Below are positions 1 through 9,828 of a stretch of DNA of 16,247 nucleotides, one piece after another (positions within the stretch are counted from its first letter, which is position 1; every line of letters begins with the position of its first letter). This stretch comes from an uncultured Romboutsia sp. (GTDB lineage: Bacteria > Bacillota > Clostridia > Peptostreptococcales > Peptostreptococcaceae). The stretch lies in the NCBI GenBank assembly GCA_937907205.1, contig CALESE010000032.1:1-16247 (forward strand), given 5' to 3'. Made by a program: the position numbers and the translations under genes. The notes under the pieces are model-generated. The model saw only the letters and a program-made list of their open reading frames with translations, did not search any database and had not been told where the DNA came from.

Positions 1-3000
1 ACTTTAAGATTAGTAATACTATTTGACTGGTGTTTAATATTTGCTAATGTATAAGTAGTACTACCATCATTCTTAAATACTTGCCATGAACCAGTTGAAA
101 TTTGTATTCCTGCAATCTGTTTGTCACCTTCCCATATAGAGTCAAGTCTAGCCTTATCTCTTGCTGACATAAGACCTGCCATACCAGAATTATCATTTTC
201 TAATGCACCTGGGATTGCTTGTGGCAATACATATTGGTGCTTAACGGTTGGCCAACTATTTTCTTTATTATTGAATGTTTGTGTTGTATAATGTAATGTA
301 TAGCTTACTGGTGTATAAGTAAATGGGTCTATAGACTTTGTAAAATAAGTACCAGTACCGAAAGTATTGAACTTATCATTTATAGTCTTATATAAATAAG
401 TATAGCTATTTCTGTACATATTATATGTTACTACAGTTGACCATGACTTATCTTCTTTATTATTTGGATATTGGCTTGGATCATAAGTATTGCCATATAC
501 ATAAGTATTGTTACTGAAATAACCTACACCATTTGTACCAGCAGTATTACCTTGACTAATCCAGAATGCATTCTTTCTATTTGTATCAGAAGTACCAATA
601 CCAACTACAAAGTAGCTTGCTTCATCTTTATTAAACTTACCAGTGCTAACATTTGTGTTTGATGAAACCTTTATTCCTTGTCCTAAACCTACACTATAGT
701 TACCATTAATAGCTGTATTTGTATTATCACCTATAAAAGTATGTACTGTTTCTATATAAGTACTTCTTGTATGCAATCTAGTATCATGATTATCATCTGT
801 ATAAGAATTGATATTTCCAGATACAACTTGAACTATTTTTTCTCCAGTTATCTTTTCTGTTCTACCACCTGAATTTACTATTAAACTATCATGCTTACCT
901 ACTGTAAAAGATCTTTCATTAGTTATAGATTCGGTATGTGCTCCTCCAGTAGTTATATTTACATTGACTTTGTTAGTTACACTAACTTTACCATCTGTTA
1001 TATTAGTTCTAGTACCACCTACTGCATCTGTCTTATTACTTGAAGTATATTGATATGTATTTCCTGAAGTAGATGTAGTAGAATTACTTAAATTATGTAC
1101 ATTAACATGGCTTTTTGTTACAACTAATCTTTCACCTTCTATTGTATCTGTTATATTACCATGAACATAAGTATAAGAATTTCCGTAAGTATAAATATTA
1201 TAATTATTACGATTGGTTTTTGTTACAATTCCAGTAATATCTTCAGTAAGTGTTCCTTTAGCTATTACAGATTTATTACCAACATTTTCATCATATTTTG
1301 TACTTGCATTAATACTTATGTTAGGAGAAGTTAAATCTCCTGTATTAGTAGAAGTTATATAGAAATTAGTACCTTTATTTCCTTCTTTATCTTTACCTAT
1401 ATAAGTATTTGTAACACCTTTAAAATATGTATTTGTACTAGACTTAATGCATAAGTCATTAGTTACATGAATATGGGTTTTGTTTAAGTCTAAATTAGTA
1501 ATACCAGATGTTATGTTTAAAGAACCTGTAGTTAAATTAGTACTTTCTGTAACATTTATAGTTGAATTTCCTGTTACGGTTTCATTATTTGTATTAGTTG
1601 TCTTATTTGACGTAGTACTATTTTCGTTTATAGTATTACCTTTTATGGTAGTTGTAACAGAAGTACCACTATGAACAGGTTGACCAATATAAGTATGTCT
1701 TCTACCATATACATAAGATACATCAGAACTTATATCAACATAAGTACCATCAGTTGCTGTATCACCATGGATACATATTTTAGGAGCAGATAAATATACA
1801 TTAGTATCAGATCTTTCTGATATAGATTTACTTACATAAGTTCCTAAAGATTCTCCAATATAGTTATAAGATGACTTATCTACTTTATTAAATACATTAT
1901 TATAAGCATAAGAAGATTTAAATCCGGTAACACTAGAAATAAATGTTGAACCATAACCTTCATAAGTAGCACCAGTTGTTCTAGTATCAGAAGTACCATT
2001 GAATCTATTTGTAGTATTACCATTTACAGTAATATTACAAGTATTGTTTTTACCTGTGGTACCTATTGTTTGTGTATAGTTACCTCTTACAACTTCTGTA
2101 TGGCTTCCATCTACTGTGGTCTTGAAATATCCAGTATTGTGATTGGTAGTATTTGGTCCTTCAATATTTATATCACCATTATGATAGATACCTACAACAT
2201 TATGACGATTATCTTCTGCTGTACCATTACCTATAGTGAACAATGTACCACTATTTTCTGTATCAGATACATTGTACTTACCTTGTGCATGTTCTGATTC
2301 ATTATTTGCTATAGTATAAGAACCTTCTGCATGAGATGCAGTAGCATTAGTTCCTGTTGTACTACCTTGTCCTTCTGCATGAGAAGCTAAACCGTTAGTT
2401 GTTGTAACAATACCTTCGGTATGTGACTGATCTCTACTTGCATTAGTACCATAACCTTCAGCATGGCTATCAGGGTTATTAGCTCTTGATTCATGACCTT
2501 GAGCTAATGAATATTCACCTTTTGCTACTGTTCCTAAACCAATAGCAACACTACCTTTACCATCGGCTTTGCCATAGTTCATAGCAACAGATCCTTCGCC
2601 AGAAGCAGTACCATTATTTAATGCGGCAGAATTTACTCCAGTAGCAGTACTTATATTAGTAGAAATAGAATTTTCTGCTGAAGCGTTACCTTTATTAAGT
2701 GAAGCAGAATTTACTCCTGAAGCAGTACTATTATTTACGGCAAATGATTGAGTATTAGAAGCAGAACTTGAATTCATAGCTACAGAATTTGTTCCTGAAG
2801 CAGAACTTGCATTAGTAGCTAATGATTGTTGACCAGTAGCATGTCCTTTTATCAAACCCATAGCACCTTGGCCAGTTTCTGCTATAGCACCTTGACCAAT
2901 AGCTACACTATCTGTTGATTTAGCTGTACCTTGTATAGAAACAGAATTTACACCAGAAGCAGTACCATCTAAAGATATAGAATTATTTCCAGAAGCAGTC

Positions 3001-4154
3001 CCAGTCAATGCAATAGCATTAGACCCAGAAGCAGTACCTTTTACTGCAACAGAACTATCACCAGAAGCAATCCCAGAAACTAATGCAATACTATTTACAC
3101 CAGAAGCTAATGTACCCTTTATACCATGGGCAAATGAATTGACACCACCAGCAGTTGCTTCGGCACCAGAATGGGAATTCTTTCCATTTGCATAAGAACT
3201 GTTTTCTGCATGAGCATTTACACCTTTAGTATAAGAACCATTACCTTCAGCATGAGAATTATCTGCATTACTATGTACATAAGTAAAATTACCTTCTGCA
3301 TGGGCATTTACAGCAGAAACTGTAGTGGTATTACCTTCTGCATGTCCGGCATTAGATTGTACTTTGTTTTTATATCCTTCTGCATGTGCATATTTTCCAG
3401 ATATGGTATTGCCTTGACCTTCTGCGTGAGAATCATCAGCAGATATAGTATTAGTATGACCTTCTGCATGAGCATGTATGGCATTTATAGTGTTTCCATA
3501 TCCTTCTGCATGAGATGCTTCCCCATTTACTATATTTTGTTTTCCTTCAGAATGTGAAAAATTACCAGTAGCTACATTATGTGTATAGTCATTGAATATT
3601 TCTGCATAAGAAGTAGTAGGAAAATAAACACCATCTGGAAGTTCTTTATTTTCATCTCGATATTCTTTAGATTTAGTATAACTATCATACCAATGACCAA
3701 CGCCAGTATAATAAGTACCAAGTAATAATGGTGACACTGTATTTTTGTCTAAAGCATAGTCAAGTTCTCTCTTTAAAACTATTCTATCAGCATAATATGT
3801 GTTTGCAGCATTTATAGGATCATCAATATGCCCAGTAAATGCATATTTTCCAGTTCCTTCATTTGGATCACTACCACAATATGTGACATACCATGGACCC
3901 TTTAATGATCCATCTTCATTTTTACCATGCCCTTTATTTACATAAGGAACTGAAGTAATAAGACCAACATAAAAATTTGATGAACCACCAGTATTAGATT
4001 TACCAAGTTCATAAGTAGATGAAGTTTGATTTAATTCCCATAAAAGGTCTGTATATGAATTGCTTAAACTAGCTGCATCAATAGGTTCACGATTAAGACG
4101 AGAATTTAAAAAACCCCAAGTCATTTGAGTGGTTTTTATAGTACTTACTGCCAT
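1..4154 (-). CDS. Giant YadA-head-repeat tail fibre, 3' end outside window (partial)
   Basis: Probable trimeric tail fibre or receptor-binding protein. The frame is open for 1384 codons from the ATG at 4154 to the left edge, so the C-terminus is missing. Residues 1-190 form an N-terminal domain sharing landmarks with the 1250-residue neighbour: SRLNREPIDAASL (18-30), YYADRI (120-125), GTYYTGVGHW (146-155) and EIFNDY (185-190). Residues 200-625 hold about 32 repeats of 12-16 residues of the YadA-head type (SHAEG and ASGVNSVAL variants). A conserved element, FTIGNGTAEDNRHN (639-652), follows, then about 530 residues rich in Thr, Asn and Gly that look like a beta-structured shaft, then a second copy of the element (FVVGIGTSDTNRKNAF, from 1182). 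Near the edge is GLMSARDKARLDSIW (1327-1341), resembling the GLMS-DK-KLD motif common in phage tail-fibre proteins. It lies downstream of an intrinsic terminator, so it probably has its own promoter. The fibre role is inferred from family features; the YadA-type repeats are seen directly. Confidence 0.9.
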   Translation of the reverse strand, partial: MAVSTIKTTQMTWGFLNSRLNREPIDAASLSNSYTDLLWELNQTSSTYELGKSNTGGSSNFYVGLITSVPYVNKGHGKNEDGSLKGPWYVTYCGSDPNEGTGKYAFTGHIDDPINAANTYYADRIVLKRELDYALDKNTVSPLLLGTYYTGVGHWYDSYTKSKEYRDENKELPDGVYFPTTSYAEIFNDYTHNVATGNFSHSEGKQNIVNGEASHAEGYGNTINAIHAHAEGHTNTISADDSHAEGQGNTISGKYAHAEGYKNKVQSNAGHAEGNTTTVSAVNAHAEGNFTYVHSNADNSHAEGNGSYTKGVNAHAENSSYANGKNSHSGAEATAGGVNSFAHGIKGTLASGVNSIALVSGIASGDSSVAVKGTASGSNAIALTGTASGNNSISLDGTASGVNSVSIQGTAKSTDSVAIGQGAIAETGQGAMGLIKGHATGQQSLATNASSASGTNSVAMNSSSASNTQSFAVNNSTASGVNSASLNKGNASAENSISTNISTATGVNSAALNNGTASGEGSVAMNYGKADGKGSVAIGLGTVAKGEYSLAQGHESRANNPDSHAEGYGTNASRDQSHTEGIVTTTNGLASHAEGQGSTTGTNATASHAEGSYTIANNESEHAQGKYNVSDTENSGTLFTIGNGTAEDNRHNVVGIYHNGDINIEGPNTTNHNTGYFKTTVDGSHTEVVRGNYTQTIGTTGKNNTCNITVNGNTTNRFNGTSDTRTTGATYEGYGSTFISSVTGFKSSYAYNNVFNKVDKSSYNYIGESLGTYVSKSISERSDTNVYLSAPKICIHGDTATDGTYVDISSDVSYVYGRRHTYIGQPVHSGTSVTTTIKGNTINENSTTSNKTTNTNNETVTGNSTINVTESTNLTTGSLNITSGITNLDLNKTHIHVTNDLCIKSSTNTYFKGVTNTYIGKDKEGNKGTNFYITSTNTGDLTSPNISINASTKYDENVGNKSVIAKGTLTEDITGIVTKTNRNNYNIYTYGNSYTYVHGNITDTIEGERLVVTKSHVNVHNLSNSTTSTSGNTYQYTSSNKTDAVGGTRTNITDGKVSVTNKVNVNITTGGAHTESITNERSFTVGKHDSLIVNSGGRTEKITGEKIVQVVSGNINSYTDDNHDTRLHTRSTYIETVHTFIGDNTNTAINGNYSVGLGQGIKVSSNTNVSTGKFNKDEASYFVVGIGTSDTNRKNAFWISQGNTAGTNGVGYFSNNTYVYGNTYDPSQYPNNKEDKSWSTVVTYNMYRNSYTYLYKTINDKFNTFGTGTYFTKSIDPFTYTPVSYTLHYTTQTFNNKENSWPTVKHQYVLPQAIPGALENDNSGMAGLMSARDKARLDSIWEGDKQIAGIQISTGSWQVFKNDGSTTYTLANIKHQSNSITNLK
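2280..3557 (-). repeat. YadA-head-type repeat array of the partial giant fibre (about 32 units)
   Basis: In-frame coding repeats, 12-16 residues per unit, from SHSEG (residue 200) to EHAQG (residue 625). The array has three zones. About nine units are SHAEG-like, then about sixteen are classic YadA-like with cores such as SVAIG, SIAL and TASGVN, and the last units return to SHAEG. Synonymous codons vary between units (for example GCAGAAGGT versus GCTGAAGGT), so the array is old or under selection and not a recent expansion. In YadA, repeats of this type build a left-handed parallel beta-roll in a trimer. Confidence 0.88.
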
Positions 4155-4157
4155 TAT

Positions 4158-4165
4158 ACTTTATA
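4158..4165 (-). promoter_or_regulatory. TATAAAGT box just upstream of the partial giant fibre gene
   Basis: TATAAAGT lies four bases before the ATG at 4154. It resembles the TATAARNA boxes found in the other minus-strand intergenic gaps but is the poorest match and is too close to the start for an ordinary leader. A promoter is expected somewhere in 4155-4196 because a terminator lies just upstream, but this box may not be it. Confidence 0.15.
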
Positions 4166-4196
4166 AAATATGCTTTGTAATATTCATTTTGATATT

Positions 4197-4233
4197 TAAA
4201 AATAAAAATGGGTAGCCATTTAACGGCTACCCA
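4197..4233 (-). terminator. Intrinsic (rho-independent) terminator after the 1250-residue fibre gene
   Basis: A perfect 9-bp stem pairs 4209-4217 with 4225-4233 (arm core GGGTAGCC / GGCTACCC) around a 7-base loop. Read on the minus strand, it is followed at once by a T-rich tract (ATTTTTATTTTTAAA). It begins 28 bases after the TAA at 4261 and is unusually GC-rich for this window. On the plus strand no T-run follows, so it acts for leftward transcription only. It closes the four-gene structural operon. Confidence 0.93.
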
Positions 4234-4260
4234 ATTTAATATTGTTAAATTCCTATTAAA

Positions 4261-7200
4261 TTATCCAACTGTTTGACTCTGTGGATTACCACTTCTATTA
4301 TATAAATATTGTGTTAATGGTACGGCTTCACTAAAGTCATGATCTTCTTGATACGGTGTTTTCTTAATTACAGATAGTCCATATTTTGTAGAAGAATTAT
4401 CACCAGAGGTTTTGTTTTTGTTGGTAAATGCAATTACTCTATATATCATACCACAATTACCAATAGGTCCATGTGTCAAATATGTATACAATGGAGTAGA
4501 ACCACCTTGTAATGGGCCTTTCATTAAGTCATTATAATCGGTAATACCGGTATCCAAACCTACAGTACCTAATTTATTTGTATAATATATGTAATTAGAT
4601 GCTATTGTTGAAGATTTACATAGTCCATACAAACTTGCAGGGAAGGCAACCCATATTGTATTTACTGTAGTATTTATAGTTTGATTATCAATATTATTTA
4701 TTGACGCATTACTGCTTTGATAATTAGCCCATGTACTATTATATTGGTTTTTATTTAATCCTTTTACTAAACCATCCCACCCATTATTATAATCTCCTTT
4801 ATCATGGGCAATTTGTAATTCTTTACATGTCTTTTGCGTAGTACCCCAATATATTTTATATCTTCCTCTTATTGATGTTATACCATTACATCTGTATGGT
4901 GGTTCATTTGAATTCCATTTTTCTGTTGGTTTAGTACCAGAAGCACCAATATAAGTTCCTTTTTCTGCCAACTGTTGGAAATACATTTGTGAAGGTTCTG
5001 CAAAACTATATGATGTTGTTTTCAATAAAGTATATGTATCTTCGGTACCAACAATCAATCCAGTTTTAGCAGTATTGTTTGTTAAATTATTGTTATTTAA
5101 CACATTAGTATATGTTTGTGTTGCCCTAACTGCTCCTGCCGGATTGTAGGCAAATGAATCCGTTTTACCACCACCTAATGGTTTTCCTAAACTAAGAGTA
5201 CCACCTAAATAACCAGAGTATTTTTCATTTTCATATTTACCTAAAGATATTGTGCATTGTTTTAATGAACTATTTTGTGTCCTTGAAGATTGATAGCTAT
5301 TTGGGCATAATTCATAAGTTATTTCTGTTATTCCTTTTGTATATCCCAACATGTTTCCAAGTATGCTACCATATATTGGATCAACATGTTGTAAGCAATC
5401 ATAAGCTACTCTTTTTCCTGTAAAGTTTATATTGTAATTTACTTTAGTACCAACTTCTACATCAAATGTTGCTCCAGCATTAAAATCTCTATCACCATTG
5501 AAATTAACTCTTAATGTAGGTCTGTAATATTCTGGTTGGGTAAGCAACGCCGCCATGATAGTAGTAAAATAAGCTGTAGGTCCTAAACTTGCTACATAAG
5601 AATATGACATTGGAGCAACCACTTCACCACCAACTATCATACTACCATCATAATACATCTGGCCATTTTTACGGATATCCATAATATTATGACGAGAATT
5701 ATTTTTTACATATTTACCAGCATCAACTCCATTTTCTCCAATATATAGTGGATCAGGCCCTTTTGATGTATCTCCTGTTCCTCCATTGCCTATAGTGAAA
5801 ATTGTTTCGTAACTAGAATCATAAAAATATGTACCAGTGGTTGGATCTGCTTGACCGTCTGGATATCTACCAGGTAAATATCTATTGCCAACTCTTGCAA
5901 ATTCATTAGGAATCTTATTAGTATCATTGTTTTCTACTAAGAAACCATTAGCAGAATAATATGATCTGTTGTATGTGCCATGTCCTACTTCTGTCTTATT
6001 CTTAGATACTGTATAGAAACCATCAGTAAAAGAGTAAGATCCTCTTGATATACTACCAACACCCCCAGAATGTGAGAATTCACCATAAGATGATGTATTG
6101 TTTCCTTCTGATATAGAACCTATACCATTAGCATAAGTTGATACACCAAAAGATGAAGAGAAATTAGATTGTGCTGTTGTCTTGTTTCCACTAGCAAATG
6201 ATCCTTCTCCGTTAGCATAAGTTGACACACCTTGAGAATGTGATGATACTCCATTAGCATAAGTACCATTACCTTCGGCATGAGCACTTAAACCACCAGC
6301 ATAATTTGAAACACCTTCTGTATGTGATGATTGACCTATAGCTTTAGTACGTTCACCTTCAGCATGAGATGAAGTAGATTCTGCTATTGTATTGTTGCCT
6401 TCAGCATGAGAATACTGTCCATTTGCATAAGTAACATTACCTTCGGCATGTGATCCAGATCCAGAAGCATAAGTACCAACACCTTCAGCATGAGCATATT
6501 CTGCTGTTGTATAAGAGCCATTACCCTCAGCATGACCAGCTATTGCATTCGAAGTAACATAAGTTTTATAACCTTCAGCATGGCTATAGTTAGAATTAGC
6601 TCTACCATATCCACCTTCGGCATGAGATGCAATATTGTAAGCTGATGTATAAGTACCTTCTGCATGTGTACTTGTTCCAGCCGACATTGTTCTGCTACCT
6701 TCAGCATGGGCATAAGTACCTTTAGCATAAGAGAAATTACCTTCGGCATGACTGTATTCATAAGCATTAGTTTCAATGCCTTCTGCATGTCCTCCAGTAC
6801 CAGTTGTAACAGTATTTTTACCTTCTACATGGGAAAATGAACCCATTGCTTTACCACTACCTTCAGCATGTGCATAATTAGCAGTTTCTGTTATCTGGGC
6901 ATTGTTTTCTGCATGAGAATATGTACCTAATACTGTAGATTTATTTTCTGCATGAGAATGAGATCCCAAATCAGTATTTGTAGCTGAACCTGTAATAGAA
7001 GATCCTTCTGTATGAGAATATTTACCATAAGCTTTAGATTCTTTACCTTCAGCATGAGCACCTTGCCCATTAGATATAGAACCTTCACCTTCAGCAACAG
7101 AATAATTACCATTAGATATCGTTTTACTACCAGTTGCAAATGCACCAATACCATAAGATGATGTATTTGTACCAGTAGCAAAACCAGCCTTGGCATAAGT

Positions 7201-8013
7201 TGATTTTCCTATGGCTATACCATTTTCAAAAGCAACAGAATCAGCACCATGTACAAATGCATTATTTCCAAGTGCTTTGGAATTAGATCCACCAACATGG
7301 GACGACGCTGCAGATATTGCTTGGTTTGAATGACCTTCAATATGTGAATAACTTGAATTTATTGCTGAATTTGATTCACCTTCTACATGTGAATATGAAG
7401 CATTATTAGAAGAATTATTGTTTGCTCCTTCTACATGGCTAAAATCACTACCACCAGTATTCTTATATCCTTCTATATGGGTAAAAGATCCAGATAAAAT
7501 ATTTGACTTACCCTCAATATGGGACATTATTGGTGATTCACCTTTAAGATTATTTGTTATCTTGTAAGTGTTATAATCATTGAATATTTCATTATAAGCT
7601 AATGAACCTCTATCCTCTGTTGCATCTGGCCATTTACCAACACCAGTATATGAAGTACCTAATTGCTTCTTCTTTACAAATTCTCTCTGTAGGAAAGTAT
7701 TAGTATAAGTAGCAGTCATGATTCTATCAGCATAATAAGAAACATCACTATTACCCTCATTCTTTATTAAGAAAGGAGTATAATAATCTGATTTCTTTTC
7801 TCCTTCTGGTATTATCTCAGGACCTTGAGTTACAACAATTTGACCCTTGTATATAGATGAAGTACTAGACTTCATTTCTTCTTTCAGAGAATCATAATTT
7901 AAAGGAAGAGAAGATTCATCTAATGGTTGCTTTGTGTTTCTTCTCATTGAGAATGCAACATCTACAACTCTTCCTTTTGTATCATATACTTGAGATGGAA
8001 TTTTATTACCCAT
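4261..8013 (-). CDS. YadA-head-repeat tail fibre / receptor-binding protein, 1250 residues
   Basis: Probable trimeric tail fibre. Residues 1-160 form an N-terminal domain, likely virion-anchoring, with RNTKQPLDESSL (25-36), YYADRI (93-98), TSYTGVGKW (120-128) and EIFNDY (142-147), all with counterparts in the giant fibre downstream. Residues 164-665 carry about 36 YadA-head-type repeats with the core SHAEG. FTIGNGGTGD (739-748) and RHNIMDIRKNG (774-784) together resemble the FTIGNGT-D-NR-N element of the other fibre, here split by about 25 inserted residues. From about 820 a different module begins (MAALLTQPEYYRPTL), and the C-terminal domain contains YKIYWGTT (1052-1059) and IWVAFPASLYG (from 1120). 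Both have counterparts in the 586-residue neighbour. The ATG at 8013 lies 30 bases after the upstream stop; no Shine-Dalgarno sequence is seen. The stop is TAA, followed by a strong terminator. There is no signal peptide or membrane segment, as expected for a virion protein. Confidence 0.92.
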   Translation of the reverse strand: MGNKIPSQVYDTKGRVVDVAFSMRRNTKQPLDESSLPLNYDSLKEEMKSSTSSIYKGQIVVTQGPEIIPEGEKKSDYYTPFLIKNEGNSDVSYYADRIMTATYTNTFLQREFVKKKQLGTSYTGVGKWPDATEDRGSLAYNEIFNDYNTYKITNNLKGESPIMSHIEGKSNILSGSFTHIEGYKNTGGSDFSHVEGANNNSSNNASYSHVEGESNSAINSSYSHIEGHSNQAISAASSHVGGSNSKALGNNAFVHGADSVAFENGIAIGKSTYAKAGFATGTNTSSYGIGAFATGSKTISNGNYSVAEGEGSISNGQGAHAEGKESKAYGKYSHTEGSSITGSATNTDLGSHSHAENKSTVLGTYSHAENNAQITETANYAHAEGSGKAMGSFSHVEGKNTVTTGTGGHAEGIETNAYEYSHAEGNFSYAKGTYAHAEGSRTMSAGTSTHAEGTYTSAYNIASHAEGGYGRANSNYSHAEGYKTYVTSNAIAGHAEGNGSYTTAEYAHAEGVGTYASGSGSHAEGNVTYANGQYSHAEGNNTIAESTSSHAEGERTKAIGQSSHTEGVSNYAGGLSAHAEGNGTYANGVSSHSQGVSTYANGEGSFASGNKTTAQSNFSSSFGVSTYANGIGSISEGNNTSSYGEFSHSGGVGSISRGSYSFTDGFYTVSKNKTEVGHGTYNRSYYSANGFLVENNDTNKIPNEFARVGNRYLPGRYPDGQADPTTGTYFYDSSYETIFTIGNGGTGDTSKGPDPLYIGENGVDAGKYVKNNSRHNIMDIRKNGQMYYDGSMIVGGEVVAPMSYSYVASLGPTAYFTTIMAALLTQPEYYRPTLRVNFNGDRDFNAGATFDVEVGTKVNYNINFTGKRVAYDCLQHVDPIYGSILGNMLGYTKGITEITYELCPNSYQSSRTQNSSLKQCTISLGKYENEKYSGYLGGTLSLGKPLGGGKTDSFAYNPAGAVRATQTYTNVLNNNNLTNNTAKTGLIVGTEDTYTLLKTTSYSFAEPSQMYFQQLAEKGTYIGASGTKPTEKWNSNEPPYRCNGITSIRGRYKIYWGTTQKTCKELQIAHDKGDYNNGWDGLVKGLNKNQYNSTWANYQSSNASINNIDNQTINTTVNTIWVAFPASLYGLCKSSTIASNYIYYTNKLGTVGLDTGITDYNDLMKGPLQGGSTPLYTYLTHGPIGNCGMIYRVIAFTNKNKTSGDNSSTKYGLSVIKKTPYQEDHDFSEAVPLTQYLYNRSGNPQSQTVG
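6019..7524 (-). repeat. YadA-head-type SHAEG repeat array (about 36 units)
   Basis: In-frame repeats of mostly 12-16 residues covering residues 164-665 of the fibre. Early units read SHIEG or SHVEG, a short stretch is YadA-like (IAIG, FATG), the middle is near-uniform SHAEG or HAEG, and the last units decay to SFASG, SISEG and SFTDG. The regular His and Glu at fixed positions implies stacked ladders along the predicted beta-roll. The DNA shows recurring blocks around CATGC(A/T)GAAGG on the minus strand, with synonymous drift between units. Confidence 0.9.
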
Positions 8014-8022
8014 TTTGTTGGC

Positions 8023-8030
8023 TATTTATA
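8023..8030 (-). promoter_or_regulatory. TATAAATA box in the gap before the 1250-residue fibre gene
   Basis: TATAAATA is identical to the well-known late-promoter -10 sequence of T4-type phages. It lies nine bases before the ATG at 8013, in a 30-base gap. If used as a promoter, the transcript would be nearly leaderless. In DNA this AT-rich, chance occurrence is possible. Confidence 0.25.
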
Positions 8031-8043
8031 TATTACGATTTAG

Positions 8044-9804
8044 TTAAAAATTGACTTCCAAAGACATAGTATCTGCGAACATTGTGTATTCAATATTTTC
8101 TAAATAGAATGTTTTGTATTCTGTTCCATTATAGATGTACTTATCAGAAATATGTTTTTTCAACATTACTGAATTTATTTCAGTTATATCATTTTCAATT
8201 CCTGAATTCCAAGATTTCATTATTACTCTAGAATTGTCAAATAATGCACCTGGTAAAGCTATCCAAATAATATATTGTCCTGGTAAGTTAGTTATTTTAA
8301 GTTGTCCGGTAGATTTTTTTGAATCAATCAATTTATTTGATTGTCTATTAAGACCATTTGCTGTTACTGGGGCGCTTTGATCTGATATACCCCAGAATAC
8401 TTTAAATGAGAATTTCTTACCTATTTTTGGAAAATCAGTTTTTTCAGTAAACCCTTCTGCAAATGCATGATCTGTATCTTGTATATTCAAACTTTTGAGT
8501 TGTGGGTACAAATTTACATTAGCTTTGCTATGGTTGAACTGATATTTCATGTTAGGATTCAATGTATACTCCTTATTTATCAAGTCTAATGTTTCTGCTT
8601 TAGTAGTAGGATTCTTTGTTATAGTAGATATTGAATTCAACAATCCAGTTACATTGTTTAATCCATCTGTTAAAGAAGCTGTATTCTTCAATATGGAGTT
8701 TTCAAATGTTAATGTAGTAGAAGAAGCATCATTTAATGATATATCTAATCCAATTGTATCTAAATTCACTTTTGAATTATACTCAATTACTTCATTAGAC
8801 CAATCTGATAATGAAACATCGTTTATGATGACACTATTCAATACAGGTTTCTTATAAGGATATGGTTCTACTAATAAGTTGAGAAGCTTATCTAATGGAG
8901 TATTCTTCCATTTTTCTCCAGTGCATACCTGGAAAGAGTTCAAAGATACTTGGCCTCCTTTATAGGTTGATGTTCCATAATAAGTATAATTACCTGTATT
9001 CTTTATTGGATTTCCATCACTATCATAAGTTATATATGTATAAGTACCTTCATACGTTATACTCTTGTCAACATATTCATAACTTGAATTTTCTGTTATG
9101 TAAGTATATAGCTTTCCATTACTACCAGTTATTTCATCTTCTCTTTTAACAGAATATTTATCAACATTCTGGATTTTAGCAAGAGTTGCCATGTGATTTT
9201 CTTTGTCATTCTTTAAGAAATTCTTTATTTCATCTAAAGAATCTATGAAATCTGGTGCACCACCAATAATTCTATCTACCCAATATTTTGTATATGTATA
9301 ACAATTTTCTTTAGCAGTTACTACATAACTATATGTATCTTCTTTGTATTTATTGAGTTTTACATCGATATTTCCAATATCAACCTTTATATTATTTATA
9401 TCTTTGTTTATCTTGGTAAATTGTTCAGATGCATAAGTATAAAGATTATTATAGCAAGTATCTGTATAATTATGGTTATGCTTCAACCACATTTCTACAG
9501 ATCTTGGATTATCTATAGTTTCTACTACATCTTCTTCAGGGGAAAAGTAAGACATTCCAAACGTTTGACTGAATATTGGGTTGTATGACATTGCAATCCA
9601 TTCAGCATTATTCATATTTTCTTCCTTTTCTAATCCCCATCCACTAGCAATCAAGTTACCTCTCAGCCAAAGAGAAGTTCTCTTATGGCTATTAGATAAG
9701 TTGCTAGACAGAACTATGAGTGAACCAGTTCTGTTTAGCATCTTAGGTATTTTGGTTGATGATGAAGTAATAAAACTTACTTTGTTATATTCTGAAATTG
9801 CCAT
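8044..9804 (-). CDS. Tail-fibre-like structural protein, 586 residues
   Basis: Probable short tail fibre or fibre adaptor. The N-terminal region has a beta-rich segment with LWLRGNLIASGWG (45-57). Residues 125-200 look alpha-helical/coiled and contain WVDRIIGGAPDFIDSLDEI (175-193), resembling the GxAPxxLDTLxEI motif recurrent in phage tail-fibre proteins. A Tyr/Thr-rich stretch follows (about 232-284). Then comes LDKLLNLLVEPYPYKKPVL (304-322), and a C-terminal domain with FSFKVFWGIS (465-474) and YIIWIALPGALF (511-522). These last two blocks have counterparts at the end of the 1250-residue fibre, suggesting a shared C-terminal module that may bind a receptor or other ligand. The gene sits in the structural operon, 24 bases after the preceding stop and 30 before the next start. 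The ATG at 9804 is the first in frame and follows AT-rich sequence without Shine-Dalgarno. No similarity search was possible; the fibre role is moderately secure. Confidence 0.85.
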   Translation of the reverse strand: MAISEYNKVSFITSSSTKIPKMLNRTGSLIVLSSNLSNSHKRTSLWLRGNLIASGWGLEKEENMNNAEWIAMSYNPIFSQTFGMSYFSPEEDVVETIDNPRSVEMWLKHNHNYTDTCYNNLYTYASEQFTKINKDINNIKVDIGNIDVKLNKYKEDTYSYVVTAKENCYTYTKYWVDRIIGGAPDFIDSLDEIKNFLKNDKENHMATLAKIQNVDKYSVKREDEITGSNGKLYTYITENSSYEYVDKSITYEGTYTYITYDSDGNPIKNTGNYTYYGTSTYKGGQVSLNSFQVCTGEKWKNTPLDKLLNLLVEPYPYKKPVLNSVIINDVSLSDWSNEVIEYNSKVNLDTIGLDISLNDASSTTLTFENSILKNTASLTDGLNNVTGLLNSISTITKNPTTKAETLDLINKEYTLNPNMKYQFNHSKANVNLYPQLKSLNIQDTDHAFAEGFTEKTDFPKIGKKFSFKVFWGISDQSAPVTANGLNRQSNKLIDSKKSTGQLKITNLPGQYIIWIALPGALFDNSRVIMKSWNSGIENDITEINSVMLKKHISDKYIYNGTEYKTFYLENIEYTMFADTMSLEVNF

Positions 9805-9818
9805 TTATCCGATTATTT

Positions 9819-9826
9819 TACTTATA
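9819..9826 (-). promoter_or_regulatory. TATAAGTA box before the 586-residue fibre gene
   Basis: TATAAGTA lies 14 bases before the ATG at 9804, in a 24-base gap. It differs at one position from TATAAATA and is one of several similar boxes in the minus-strand gaps. Promoter function is only inferred. Confidence 0.22.
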
Positions 9827-9828
9827 TT